A stretch of DNA of 64,000 nt, taken from contig JAUNBR010000012.1 in the NCBI GenBank assembly GCA_030527015.1, positions 1 to 64,000 of the forward strand. Direction: 5' to 3'. The DNA comes from Planctomycetia bacterium. GTDB taxonomy: Bacteria > Planctomycetota > Planctomycetia > Pirellulales > Thermoguttaceae. A program made the position numbers and the translations under genes. The notes beneath the pieces are model-generated. The model saw only the letters and a program-made list of their open reading frames with translations, searched no databases and was not told where the DNA came from. The stretch's first letter is position 1. The number at the start of each line of letters is the position of its first letter. Positions 18,477-27,211 of the stretch are shown here, piece by piece.

Positions 18477-18848
18477 CTAAAATTTATTACGTATCGAGGA
18501 TAATAAACGCGTCAGCCACCATCCGGCACCCCCACAAAATAATCCTAATAAATTATAATAAACATCCACCCAGTCTGGGCATCTGCCCGTAAATCCCTGC
18601 AGAAATTCTGTGCCCACAGCATAAAAAATTAAGATCCCCCAGATTACCCCCATCCGGGGCCACCGACACGCACAGACCAGAACAGCCAGAATGAGAAAGA
18701 CCATCATGTGCGAATTCAGACCGATATAAAAACCCTGCTCCACGACCTCCTCTTCCACAGGCACATACGCGAACGGATTATACACCAGCAAAAGAAACGT
18801 CAGCGCGCCCCAGTACATGAGCGTCAGCCACCGCAGAGTATTCCTCAT
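18477..18848 (-). CDS. VanZ-like family membrane protein
   Basis: A small integral membrane protein of the VanZ-like family; no firm biochemical role is known for the family outside teicoplanin resistance. About 123 residues with three to four hydrophobic segments (about 8-25, 47-63, 68-84, 98-114). The family core E(FLQ)xxxxGRxxDxxDxxxNxxG is readable as EFLQGFTGRCPDWVDVYYNLLGLFCGG. The start could be the ATG at 18848 or the GTG three codons upstream (18857); neither has a good ribosome site. The last seven codons (SSIRNKF and stop) read through a sequence resembling the end of a GCGAAGC element (AAATTTATTACGTATCGAGGATA). Confidence 0.8.
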   Translation of the reverse strand: MRNTLRWLTLMYWGALTFLLLVYNPFAYVPVEEEVVEQGFYIGLNSHMMVFLILAVLVCACRWPRMGVIWGILIFYAVGTEFLQGFTGRCPDWVDVYYNLLGLFCGGAGWWLTRLLSSIRNKF

Positions 18849-18905
18849 ATTACACACACCATTCTCTAAATGCCGTAAAATCTAAAGAAGTATTTTCGGA
18901 TACAT

Positions 18906-19013
18906 TATATACCCGATACACTATAAATTTCCGCTTCTCCGGCATTTTGCTTCACGGAAAATGCATAATTACAGAGCCATACAAAATGAAAATTTAAAGT
19001 AAAATCTGGTATA
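18906..19013 (-). repeat. GCGAAGC element, R copy
   Basis: TATACCCGATACACTATAAA to AAAATCTGGTATA, between the KS-like and VanZ-like genes. The core has lost the second half of the loop (CTTCACGGAAAATGC). Confidence 0.8.
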
Positions 19014-19025
19014 CGAAAAAACGTA

Positions 19026-20348
19026 TTATTCCGCGTGAGCTAAAAGCGCGGCAGAAGCCTGGCCACGCGAGTTCACATTTAAATTAATAAAACATTTTCC
19101 GGCAGGCACATTTTCATTCATGACGATATTTAATTTATATCCGTCAGACTCTACAAAATTTTTCGTCGGGAACAGATGTCCAGATTCCAGCGCGGCGATT
19201 CCTGCCATGATTTCCAGCGCACCACTTCCCGCACCGAGATTTCCTGAATAACTTTTCGCTGCCACGACGGGAATCGGCTCCCGACGCGCGCCAAAAACTG
19301 CATGAATCGCATCCGCTTCTGCACGATCTATTTCCGGCACCCCCACGCCATGCGCATGTATAAATCCGATTTCGTCCACAGAATACCCCGACCGGTCCAG
19401 CACACCACGCAAAACATTTTCCATACTCTGACGAAAATCCGGTACAAGACACCTCCGGGATAAATCCTCCGTGTGTGTTCCCGCCATACTGTCCGCCGCC
19501 GCGATAAATTCCGCATATATTTTCGCACCCCGCGCCAGGGCACTTTCCTGAGATTCTAAAATAAAAACGCCAGCTCCCTCACCCAAAACCTGCCCCGTAT
19601 GATTTTTATCGAAAGGTCGGCAGGCTTCCTCCGGCACACAGTTTTCATCCGCCAACTTTTCGGAAATCGCCGTCTGCCATGTCCGTACCGCCTGCAGCCG
19701 AGTCCCCGTAACGCCCACCACCATCCGCCGCGCCGCGCCACGGTGAATCGTACTCTGAGCATATTTTAAAGCAGCGTTCGCCGAAGCTTCTCCCATGGTA
19801 ATCGAATTATTCGGACCTAAAAGCTGATTATAAATCGAAATATGGCATCCCGGCATATTCGTCAGCCAAATCAGCAGCCATAAGGGCATCACCTGGGGAA
19901 TACCTTTAGAACCCAAAAACTCCGTATGAAGTACGCCATTTTCCATACACGCTAAAAAAGCCGGCGCCATGGCCCGCGGATCCGCCACCATATGGTCCGT
20001 CCCAAACATTACGCCGGTATCCCCCTGAGGACAGCCGTCATACGCTAATCCCGCGTCATGAAGCGCCTTTTGCGCCGCCGCCACCGCCATCTGCGTTTCT
20101 CGACACATGACTTTCGCGTTTTTGCGTATATTTTTCTTTACTTCCTTATGTAACTCTCCAAAATCCCCGATTTCTCCTGTGAAAAATGAACATGGCGCGC
20201 CAAAACGTAAAGATTTTAGCCCATAATCCTCCCCGTCTAAAGGCACGATTCCACTTTTCCCCGTGCTGAGATGATTCCACAGCTCTTCTTTTGAATCTCC
20301 GAGAGGACTTACTAAACCTAAACCAGTGATTAATATTTTATTATTCAT
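19026..20348 (-). CDS. Beta-ketoacyl synthase homologue lacking the active-site Cys
   Basis: A FabF/KAS II-fold protein of 440 residues (MNNKILITGLGLVSPLG; GEGAGVFILES; ALESGHLFPTKNF). The nucleophile position is altered: the family TACAxG reads MGEASAN here, placing Glu at residue 187 instead of Cys. The first His is kept (HAHGVGV, H333) and Lys is kept (AAKSYSGN, K365), but the second His is Asn370 (GH to GN). With no Cys it should not form an acyl-enzyme or condense. Known Cys-less homologues are the chain-length factors of type II polyketide synthases and KS-Q decarboxylases, which have Gln. A partner KS would be expected elsewhere; none is adjacent, and the gene is flanked by repeats. 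The reading frame is intact, arguing against a pseudogene. Confidence 0.85.
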   Translation of the reverse strand: MNNKILITGLGLVSPLGDSKEELWNHLSTGKSGIVPLDGEDYGLKSLRFGAPCSFFTGEIGDFGELHKEVKKNIRKNAKVMCRETQMAVAAAQKALHDAGLAYDGCPQGDTGVMFGTDHMVADPRAMAPAFLACMENGVLHTEFLGSKGIPQVMPLWLLIWLTNMPGCHISIYNQLLGPNNSITMGEASANAALKYAQSTIHRGAARRMVVGVTGTRLQAVRTWQTAISEKLADENCVPEEACRPFDKNHTGQVLGEGAGVFILESQESALARGAKIYAEFIAAADSMAGTHTEDLSRRCLVPDFRQSMENVLRGVLDRSGYSVDEIGFIHAHGVGVPEIDRAEADAIHAVFGARREPIPVVAAKSYSGNLGAGSGALEIMAGIAALESGHLFPTKNFVESDGYKLNIVMNENVPAGKCFINLNVNSRGQASAALLAHAE

Positions 20349-20404
20349 TACTTATGAAATCTGCTAAATTTTCCAGTAATCTTATCCTTTAATGTGACGA
20401 TTTC

Positions 20405-20668
20405 ATCTTCATTTATATCTGAAGCATCTCATTTCCACTCCTCCTGCCTGACAGAGCAGACGAAGTAAAAATTCATCCAGTATCGGGAAAATAACATTAT
20501 TTCTGTTCTTAATTCCACGTTCTGCGGCAGCAAATAAAATTTCGTACCACTTCACATTTTTTATACTCGCAGCACTATAAATTTCCGCTTTTCCGGTATT
20601 TTAGTTTCCCCAAAAATGCCGGCATTCAGAACCGCACAAAACAGAAAGTTAAAGGCAGAACCCGTATA
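20405..20668 (-). repeat. GCGAAGC elements: one degenerate, one R copy
   Basis: 20405-20492 is a degenerate piece with CATTTCCACTCCTCC and AATTCATCCAGTATCGGG. 20561-20668 is an R copy (TATACTCGCAGCACTATAAA to GCAGAACCCGTATAA) with a worn core. Confidence 0.7.
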
Positions 20669-20777
20669 ATACTCTTTCATTTTATCATAAAAACCATAAC
20701 CAGACAAGACCAGATACACCGTTTAATCTGAAATATGTTCACGTGAAAAATACTCACTTTTCCGGCGCCGTAAAAGG

Positions 20778-21458
20778 TTAAAATTCTGCGTCCCCATTAT
20801 ATTCTCCAAAACTTACTTTCAGAGCGATCGCCGCCGAAAGTCTTTCCAGGTATTCCTCCTGTGAGACATTTAAAATATGAAACTGTTCTAAATGAGGATT
20901 CGTTATCTGGGCATCAAAAAGTGTAAATCCTCTTTTTTTTAAGTGTGCCATAAGGTGAGCCAGCGCAACTTTTGACGCATCCCTTTTCAAAAAAAACATG
21001 GACTCACCGGCAAAAAAGCCGCCCAGCGACACACCATAAACACCGCCCACCAGGACTTCTTTTTCCCAGACTTCCACACTGTGCGCCACTCCCATTTCGT
21101 ACAAATTTTTATATTCTCTAAAAATATCCTTCGTAATCCAGGTGCCATCTTCTCCACGACGATATGTGTACGCACAGCCTTCCATCACACGAGAAAATGC
21201 CTTATCCGCCGTAACACGAAACTTTCCACTGCGCAGAGTCTGACGCAGACGTCTGGGAATATGAAAATCGTCCATTTCAAAAATCGCTCTTTCGTGCGGA
21301 CTCCACCAAAAAATTGGCTCATTTTCCCCATTCGGCCACGGAAAAATTCCATGTGCGTACGCGTCTAATATCATTTCTGTATTTATATCCCGACTAAACG
21401 CTAATAAACCTTCTTCACTAGCCGTTTTAGGATGCGGAAAAATAGAAACCCAATTCAT
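20778..21458 (-). CDS. aat: Leucyl/phenylalanyl-tRNA--protein transferase (Aat)
   Basis: Transfers Leu or Phe from charged tRNA to proteins with N-terminal Lys or Arg, marking them for ClpS-ClpAP degradation (N-degron pathway). The family signatures are AYAHGIFPWPNGENEPIFWWSPHERAIF near residue 33, the GEDGTWITKDIFREY segment, GVAHSVEVWEKEVLVGGVYGVSLGGFFAGESMF, and LFDAQITNPHLEQFHI. At 226 residues it is typical. The ATG at 21458 has a weak ribosome site. No clpS or clpA is visible in the window. Confidence 0.95.
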   Translation of the reverse strand: MNWVSIFPHPKTASEEGLLAFSRDINTEMILDAYAHGIFPWPNGENEPIFWWSPHERAIFEMDDFHIPRRLRQTLRSGKFRVTADKAFSRVMEGCAYTYRRGEDGTWITKDIFREYKNLYEMGVAHSVEVWEKEVLVGGVYGVSLGGFFAGESMFFLKRDASKVALAHLMAHLKKRGFTLFDAQITNPHLEQFHILNVSQEEYLERLSAAIALKVSFGEYNGDAEF

Positions 21459-21538
21459 TTTATACTCGGTATACGTTTTTTCGATTTACCACTCACATCT
21501 TCAGAAACGCTGATTTTTGTACTTCATACTAATTTTAT

Positions 21539-21748
21539 TATACTGGTTCCACTTTAAATTTCAGTTTTGTGCGGCTCTGAAAGCAGGCATTTTCAGCGAA
21601 GCAAAATGCCGGGGAAGCGGAATTTTATAGTGTATCGGGCATATATACTGTTTCCATTTTAAATTTCCTTTTGTGTGGTTCTGAAAGCTGGCATTTCAGT
21701 GAAGCAAAAATGCCTGAAAAACAGAAATTCACCGTGCATCTGGGTATA
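21539..21748 (+). repeat. Two F GCGAAGC elements sharing an end
   Basis: 21539-21644 is near consensus (TACTGGTTCCACTTTAAATT, core CAGCGAAGCAAAATGCC, end AGTGTATCGGGCATA). 21643-21748 starts from the shared TATA (ATATATACTGTTTCC) and ends GTGCATCTGGGTATA. Confidence 0.85.
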
Positions 21749-21905
21749 AAAACTTTCACCGTATTTATAAAAGTATATCGGTATAAAATACAAATATTTT
21801 ATATAATTTTCATCACGTTAATTATTTTATAATAAAAATTCTCGATTTAACCGATAAATTTTATTATTTTCTTAAAAAAAATGTAAAAATTTATAAAAAT
21901 ATAGT

Positions 21906-21935
21906 TTGACAGGATTCTTATTTTTAGATTATAAT
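21906..21935 (+). promoter_or_regulatory. Near-consensus sigma-70 type promoter
   Basis: TTGACA at 21906-21911, an 18-base spacer, and TATAAT at 21930-21935, both hexamers perfect. It faces the DUF1559 gene, giving a 5' leader of about 410 nt. Confidence 0.75.
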
Positions 21936-22351
21936 ATATAATGTCTCTCGTTTATGGATATTTTTCGGAAAGAAATTTATCCGCTGCGCTATAAAATTAG
22001 TTTCATCACATTTCCCGCCATAAACATACACCCGGCGGCATGTCTGGCAAAACGAATTTTATTACAGATATTCATCAGTATTTATCCTTAATTTTATCCT
22101 TTTTGTCTGCTTTTCCGGGATTAAATTCGTATACATGATAACATTCTGATGAAATTTCATTTTATGCGCATGCAAAAATTGGCATTTTTTCCAGAAATAC
22201 CCGAAAAGTAAAAATGAGAATGCCTCAGATACAAAAAAATTAAAAGCAAAATATACGAATTATTAAACATATAAGAATACCTTGGCGGTGTACGCCGTCA
22301 TTATTTTCATTTTTTTTCATTCCTTTTTTATATTTAAGGAGAGTTGGTATC
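21936..22351 (+). other. Long leader of the DUF1559 gene
   Basis: About 410 nt between the promoter and the ATG. A worn F-like element lies at about 22127-22232 (ATGAAATTTCATTTTATGCG, GCATTTTTTCC). No known riboswitch pattern is recognisable. AAGGAGAG precedes the ATG by 8 bases. Confidence 0.4.
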
Positions 22352-23461
22352 ATGAAACGTAACAAAAACAGAGAGGGATTTACCCTCGTCGAGCTGCTGG
22401 TGGTAATTACCATCCTGGCGCTGCTGATCGGCCTTATGCTGCCGGCAATTAACGCAGCCCGGGCCATGGCGCAGCAGATGCAGTGCGGCACGAAGCAAAA
22501 AGATCTTGCCTTGGCGTGTAATTTATATGAAGGCAAGTATAAATTTTACCCTGCCTGCGGGCGCGTTCCTTCTGGAACCGGTGCCAGCAGCAGTGATCGT
22601 GACGGGTACAGTTTTCTCGTCGATCTGCTTCCATTTATTGATCAGGAAGCCATCTGGAACGAGCTGGACCTGAACCAGGAAATGAAATCGGACGATGAAA
22701 ATCCATCAGACGGAAAAAAAGCGAATAAACCGAAGACTGCTCTTTCTCAGTCTTTAGCGTCTTTCCGCTGCCCTTCCACCGCGACTTCCGCTTTCGTGGA
22801 TATGACCGCGGACCGAGAAGATATGGTCGCGATCACCAATTATAAAGCCGTTTCCGCCTCCACACAAGATTCCTATAATATTAGTGCGGAAGGCACAAAA
22901 GGTAAACCTTATGGTACCGGTAAAGACGCCACCACCGCAGACGGTGTCATGTATATCGGTTCTAAAACCAAAAATGCTTCCGTTTCAGACGGCACGACAA
23001 ATACTCTGCTTCTGACGGAATCTGAAGAGCAGAATTTCTCTCGCTGGATCGTCGGACAGGAATGCGGTCTGTACACCATGATTGAGGATTATACTTTTGA
23101 AGCTCCGAATGCTTCTGGTGGTTATGCTTATTACCGTCCCACAGGTTTCGAAACCAATAAATATGCCACGAACGCGACTCAGCGTATGGATAACATGACT
23201 CAGAACCTGAACCGAAATTATGCGGTGGATCCATATCCCTGGAACGACTTACCCACATCTAAAAAGGCTCCTGGAGATACCCCGACGTATAATGAAGAAT
23301 CCTCTTATGGTCCCAGCTCCAGTCACCGTGGTGTAACGGTTCACGCAGACGCCATGGGTGCCGTCCGCGTTCTGAATAATGATCTGGACCCGGCCGTTTA
23401 TTTCTTCATGACGACTCGCGCGAACGGGGATCCGAATCCGGATCTCGAAAGTCTGGATTAA
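22352..23461 (+). CDS. DUF1559 prepilin-like protein
   Basis: A planctomycete-type pseudopilin with a class III (type IV pilin) leader. MKRNKNREG is followed by FTLVELLVVITILALLIGL: cleavage is expected after Gly9, with Phe10 as +1 and Glu14 as +5, the residue needed for methylation or assembly. The hydrophobic helix ends near residue 30. The extracellular DUF1559 domain carries the usual pattern of LPFIDQEAIWNELD, SFRCPST, and a DGTTNTLLLTE motif. The C-terminal HX9DG-like motif is degenerate (SSHRGVTVHADAMGAV). It has 369 residues. AAGGAGAG gives a strong start, and a terminator follows. The family is massively expanded in planctomycetes; its function is unknown. Confidence 0.93.
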   Translation: MKRNKNREGFTLVELLVVITILALLIGLMLPAINAARAMAQQMQCGTKQKDLALACNLYEGKYKFYPACGRVPSGTGASSSDRDGYSFLVDLLPFIDQEAIWNELDLNQEMKSDDENPSDGKKANKPKTALSQSLASFRCPSTATSAFVDMTADREDMVAITNYKAVSASTQDSYNISAEGTKGKPYGTGKDATTADGVMYIGSKTKNASVSDGTTNTLLLTESEEQNFSRWIVGQECGLYTMIEDYTFEAPNASGGYAYYRPTGFETNKYATNATQRMDNMTQNLNRNYAVDPYPWNDLPTSKKAPGDTPTYNEESSYGPSSSHRGVTVHADAMGAVRVLNNDLDPAVYFFMTTRANGDPNPDLESLD

Positions 23462-23510
23462 TTTTTTGTTTCATTCCCTTCGGGGAATTATTCCTTTATT
23501 TTACACAGAA

Positions 23511-23535
23511 CCCTGTCATTTTGGCAGGGTTTTTG
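23511..23535 (+). terminator. Terminator of the DUF1559 gene
   Basis: CCCTGTC ATTTT GGCAGGG (one T-G pair) followed by TTTTTG, preceded by a smaller TCCCTTCGGGGA hairpin at about 23475. Confidence 0.85.
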
Positions 23536-23549
23536 TTTATTCTCACTTC

Positions 23550-23579
23550 TTGACGAAATTTAAAAATCTTTCATAATAA
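23550..23579 (+). promoter_or_regulatory. Possible promoter of shc-hpnH
   Basis: TTGACG at 23550, 18-base spacer, TAATAA at 23574. It sits just after the upstream terminator and about 320 nt before shc. Confidence 0.4.
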
Positions 23580-23609
23580 GAATATTATACTCTGGATTTA
23601 CTTTATTTT

Positions 23610-23819
23610 TTGTAACTCGAAAAGGAAAGCACTTCAGACCAGAACCTTTTCTCGCGCCGGGAAAACAAAAATGCTGATCTGGCCGGTGAAGAGAAAATTT
23701 AGTGCCTCCGGCATATCCTGTTTCCACTTTAAATTTCCGTTTTGTGCGTTTCTTAAAGCAGGCATTTTCAGCGAAGCAAAAATGCTGGAAAAGCAGATTT
23801 TATCGTGCACCGGACATAA
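23610..23819 (+). repeat. GCGAAGC elements in the shc leader
   Basis: 23714-23819 is a good F copy (CTGTTTCCACTTTAAATTTC, GCGAAGCAAAAATGC, TATCGTGCACCGGACATAA). 23610-23713 is a degenerate F-like piece ending TTTAGTGCCTCCGGCATA. Confidence 0.75.
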
Positions 23820-23902
23820 AATATCCCATTTTCAAAAAATTCCGTATTCTCATTTTCATCATTCATTTTCATCATCTATTTTTATTGAAGGTGTTAAATT
23901 TT

Positions 23903-25918
23903 ATGACATTATTTCATTCCTCACGCGACGAAAATTTAGCAGCTGAGTTATTTCCCTCCGTACAGGAAGCTGTTTTACGCTCACAAAACTGGTTTTTCTC
24001 TCAGCAAAAAGAGGACGGACACTGGTGCGCCGAGCTGGAAGGAGATTCTTTATTACAGAGTGAAATGATTATTCTGCTGACATTTCTTGGTCAGGAAAAT
24101 ACACCTCTGGCGCAAAAATTGGGGAAGCAGCTCATTCAGACACAGGGGCCGGACGGTGGCTGGCCCATGTATACCGGCGGTGAAATGACGATTAATAACA
24201 CGGTAAAAGCATATTTTGCTCTGAAATTAATCGGTCACAGTCCGAGCTGTGATTTCATGCAGCGCGCCAGAGCCGCGATTTTAAAAGCGGGAGGAGCGGA
24301 TAAAGTAAACAGTTTCACACGTTTTTATTTAGCCCTTTTAGGGCAAATTTCTTATGATTTTTGCCCCGCCGTTCCCGCCGAAATGATTCTTTTACCGAAA
24401 TGGTTTCCTGTAAATATTTATTCTGTAAGTTCTTGGACACGAACTATTATCGTTCCACTTTCGATCGTTTCTGCGCTGCGTCCGTGCCGTTCCCTGCCGG
24501 CCGAGCGTGGAATCCGGGAACTTTTCATCCGGGAACCGAAAGACTGGCCTCCTCTGCGCGCGCCGGGGAAACCAGAAAATCCAGGATTTTTTAGCTGGGA
24601 CACATTTTTCCGCACGCTGGATTACTGTCTGAAATGGTACCAGAAATTACCCTGGAAACCCACACGGAAAACAGCACTTCAGAACGCCGAAAAATGGCTC
24701 TGGGAACACTGTCAGAACAGTGATGGACCGGGCGCGATTCAGCCGCCGATCATGTGGGGTTTAGTCGCCATGACCGCGCTGGGGTATCCGGAAAACCATG
24801 AAAAAGTCCAGTATTTTTATCATGAATTAATGAAACTGGTTCTGGAAAATCCGGAAGAAAACACCGCCAGGATGCAGCCGTGCCGTTCTCCTGTCTGGGA
24901 CACCATCATCACGCTGCGCGCGCTGGCGGCAGGAGGGCTGCGCGCCGACAGGCCGGAAATTTCCCGTGCCGCGCAGTGGGTGCTGGACCAGCAGGTTTTA
25001 CGTCCCGGTGACTGGAGTAAAACCATAAATGCAGAACCGGGCGGCTGGTGTTTTGAGTATCATAATGATTTTTATCCTGATACTGATGATACCGCCATGT
25101 CCATCATGGCTCTGCGTGGCGTATGCCCGGAAAACGAAAAAGAAACTTTTCAGGCCGACGAAAATCTGAAAAATCGCGTGGATACCGCCATTCAGAAAGC
25201 CATGCGCTGGTTACGCGCCATGCAGAATTCAGACGGAGGCTGGGGAGCTTTTGACCGAAATAACCACATGGAATTTCTCACACATGTACCTTTCGCGGAT
25301 CATAACGCCATGACGGATCCCAGTACACCGGATCTGACCGCGCGGATTTTAGAAGCCATGGGGCATTTAGGAATTTATTATCACTCCGGTGACCGCTGGC
25401 TGGATCAGAGCATCATGTATTTACGGAAAAATCAGCGCGCCGACGGTTCCTGGTTCGGACGCTGGGGAGTAAATTACATATATGGCACCGGAGAAACTCT
25501 GGCGGGAATGGCCGCCGTGCGCGTTCCTGCGGATGACCCCGCGGTGGTGGCAGGAATTCACTGGCTCCTGGCGCATCAGCAGTCATGCGGAGGCTGGGGA
25601 GAAACCCCACACACATACGAAGATATTTCACTGCGCGGCACGGGAACACCCACCGCCAGTCAGACCGCCTGGGCACTTCTGCCATTAATCGCTTTCGGAC
25701 TGGAACATCACCCAGCTGTTTTGGCGGGTATTCGCTGGCTGATTCAGCATCAGAACTCAGACGGTTCCTGGACACAAAAAGAATTCACGGGCACCGGATT
25801 CCCCGCCGTGTTTTACCTGCGTTATCATTATTATCATCAGTATTTTCCTCTGATGGCCATTTCTCGCTGGATGACAAAAATTCAGGAAAGCTCAGAACTT
25901 TCAAAACACGAAAAGTAA
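23903..25918 (+). CDS. shc: Squalene--hopene cyclase
   Basis: Cyclises squalene to hopene or hopanol, the first hopanoid step, at the inner membrane. The catalytic acid motif DTDD is at residues 393-396 (DFYPDTDDTAMSIMAL). Several QW repeats are readable: QTQGPDGGWPMY, QNSDGGWGAFD, NQRADGSWFGRWG, HQQSCGGWGET, QHQNSDGSWTQKEF. The conserved C-terminal end RYHYYHQYFPLMAISRW is present. It has 671 residues from the ATG at 23903, chosen because GAAGGTG precedes it and the homologous start ENLAAELFPSVQEAV follows; an upstream in-frame ATG (23702) would translate a repeat element. hpnH follows 89 bp on, so the two likely form an operon. Confidence 0.96.
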   Translation: MTLFHSSRDENLAAELFPSVQEAVLRSQNWFFSQQKEDGHWCAELEGDSLLQSEMIILLTFLGQENTPLAQKLGKQLIQTQGPDGGWPMYTGGEMTINNTVKAYFALKLIGHSPSCDFMQRARAAILKAGGADKVNSFTRFYLALLGQISYDFCPAVPAEMILLPKWFPVNIYSVSSWTRTIIVPLSIVSALRPCRSLPAERGIRELFIREPKDWPPLRAPGKPENPGFFSWDTFFRTLDYCLKWYQKLPWKPTRKTALQNAEKWLWEHCQNSDGPGAIQPPIMWGLVAMTALGYPENHEKVQYFYHELMKLVLENPEENTARMQPCRSPVWDTIITLRALAAGGLRADRPEISRAAQWVLDQQVLRPGDWSKTINAEPGGWCFEYHNDFYPDTDDTAMSIMALRGVCPENEKETFQADENLKNRVDTAIQKAMRWLRAMQNSDGGWGAFDRNNHMEFLTHVPFADHNAMTDPSTPDLTARILEAMGHLGIYYHSGDRWLDQSIMYLRKNQRADGSWFGRWGVNYIYGTGETLAGMAAVRVPADDPAVVAGIHWLLAHQQSCGGWGETPHTYEDISLRGTGTPTASQTAWALLPLIAFGLEHHPAVLAGIRWLIQHQNSDGSWTQKEFTGTGFPAVFYLRYHYYHQYFPLMAISRWMTKIQESSELSKHEK

Positions 25919-26007
25919 ACTTTTTTAACTTTTTACTTTTTTTGTTCTCACATTTTACATTTTTAGTTTTCACATTTCACATTTTATTACACACCCTCTG
26001 TTTTCTT

Positions 26008-27033
26008 ATGAAATTTCCATTATCCCTGTCCCTTTCCATGGGACGTTATCTTCTGAAAAAGCGGCTCCTGCGTGAAAAATATTTTCCACTGGTGCTTATG
26101 CTGGAACCACTTTTTACCTGTAATTTACACTGCGCTGGCTGCGGACGGATCCGTGAATACGCCGACCATATGCGCGAAATACTTACGCTGGAAGAATGCC
26201 TGGAATCCATCACCTCCTGCGGTGCACCCGTGATCAGTATTTGTGGCGGAGAACCATTATTATATCCTGAAATCTCTGAGCTGGTGCGTCAGTCGACAGA
26301 CGTTTTACGCCGCCACGTTTATCTCTGTACGAACGGTGTTTTACTGGAAGAGAAGATTCACGAAAAAATCTTTAAGCCCAGTACGCGCTTTTTTATAAAT
26401 GTGCATCTGGATGGCCTGCAGGAAAATCATGACGCTTCCACCGGCCGGACAGGCGTTTTCGAAAAGGCCGTCACCGGAATTAAGTCTGCCGTTCATGCTG
26501 GATTTCAGGTCTGCACGAATACCACGCTTTATAAAGAATCTTCCCTGGACGAAATCGTGGAATTATGTGAAATGCTGGAGTCTCTCGGAGTTTCTCGACT
26601 CATGCTGGCGCCCGCATATTCTTATGAAATGTTCGACGCACGAAATGCGGAAACGCTTTTTCTGGAAAAAACAGAAATTCACCGCCGATTTCAAGAACTG
26701 GAAAGGCGATTAAAAGGACGAAAGCTGGCCATTACGCCACTTTACATGGATTTTTTAACCGGACGCCGCGAAATTCCATGTGCCGCATGGGCGAATCCTA
26801 CACGAAATGTATGTGGCTGGAAAGGCCCATGTTATCTTATCACGGACGGGCATTATAAAACGTACCGACAGATGGTGGAGGCGACAGACTGGGAAAAACT
26901 CGGCCCGGCAGGCTCCGACACACGCTGTAAAAACTGTATGATGCACTGTGGTTTTGAGCCGGGAGCCGTTTTAGCCGCGAATAAAAGTATCTGGCAGACT
27001 CTGCGCCTGGCATACTGGCAGATGGGAAAATAA
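26008..27033 (+). CDS. hpnH: Adenosyl-hopene transferase, radical SAM (HpnH)
   Basis: Radical SAM enzyme that joins adenosine from SAM to diploptene, starting extended (C35) hopanoid synthesis. The [4Fe-4S] motif is C38-x3-C42-x2-C45 in FTCNLHCAGCG. The SAM-binding SICGGEPLLYPEI follows, then CTNGVLL. HpnH features include the conserved LMLEPLFTCN opening and a C-terminal Cys set (TRCKNCMMHCGFEPGAV). The 341-residue start at 26008 matches the family MxxPxxL opening; a far upstream frame inside shc is spurious. The ribosome site is weak, in line with translation coupled to shc. Confidence 0.94.
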   Translation: MKFPLSLSLSMGRYLLKKRLLREKYFPLVLMLEPLFTCNLHCAGCGRIREYADHMREILTLEECLESITSCGAPVISICGGEPLLYPEISELVRQSTDVLRRHVYLCTNGVLLEEKIHEKIFKPSTRFFINVHLDGLQENHDASTGRTGVFEKAVTGIKSAVHAGFQVCTNTTLYKESSLDEIVELCEMLESLGVSRLMLAPAYSYEMFDARNAETLFLEKTEIHRRFQELERRLKGRKLAITPLYMDFLTGRREIPCAAWANPTRNVCGWKGPCYLITDGHYKTYRQMVEATDWEKLGPAGSDTRCKNCMMHCGFEPGAVLAANKSIWQTLRLAYWQMGK

Positions 27034-27067
27034 TCCATCCTCCATTTTTCACAGAACCGAGATATGA

Positions 27068-27211
27068 TCCACCCGATACACTATAAATTTTCGCTTCCTC
27101 GGCATTTTTGCTTCGCGGAAAATCCCTGCGTTCAGAACCGCATAAAACGGAAATTTAAAGTGGAACCAGTATACGTCATGAAAACTTAACTTTAAAATGG
27201 AACCCACATAA
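27068..27211 (-). repeat. GCGAAGC element, R copy plus detached end
   Basis: 27068-27173 is an R copy (ACCCGATACACTATAAA to GTGGAACCAGTATA). An extra right-end fragment, TTTAAAATGGAACCCACATA at 27190-27209, sits directly against the ATG of the MscS gene. Confidence 0.8.

Noticed and set aside
23702..23902. N-terminal extension of squalene-hopene cyclase
   Set aside because: It translates an F element; homology and the ribosome site begin at 23903.
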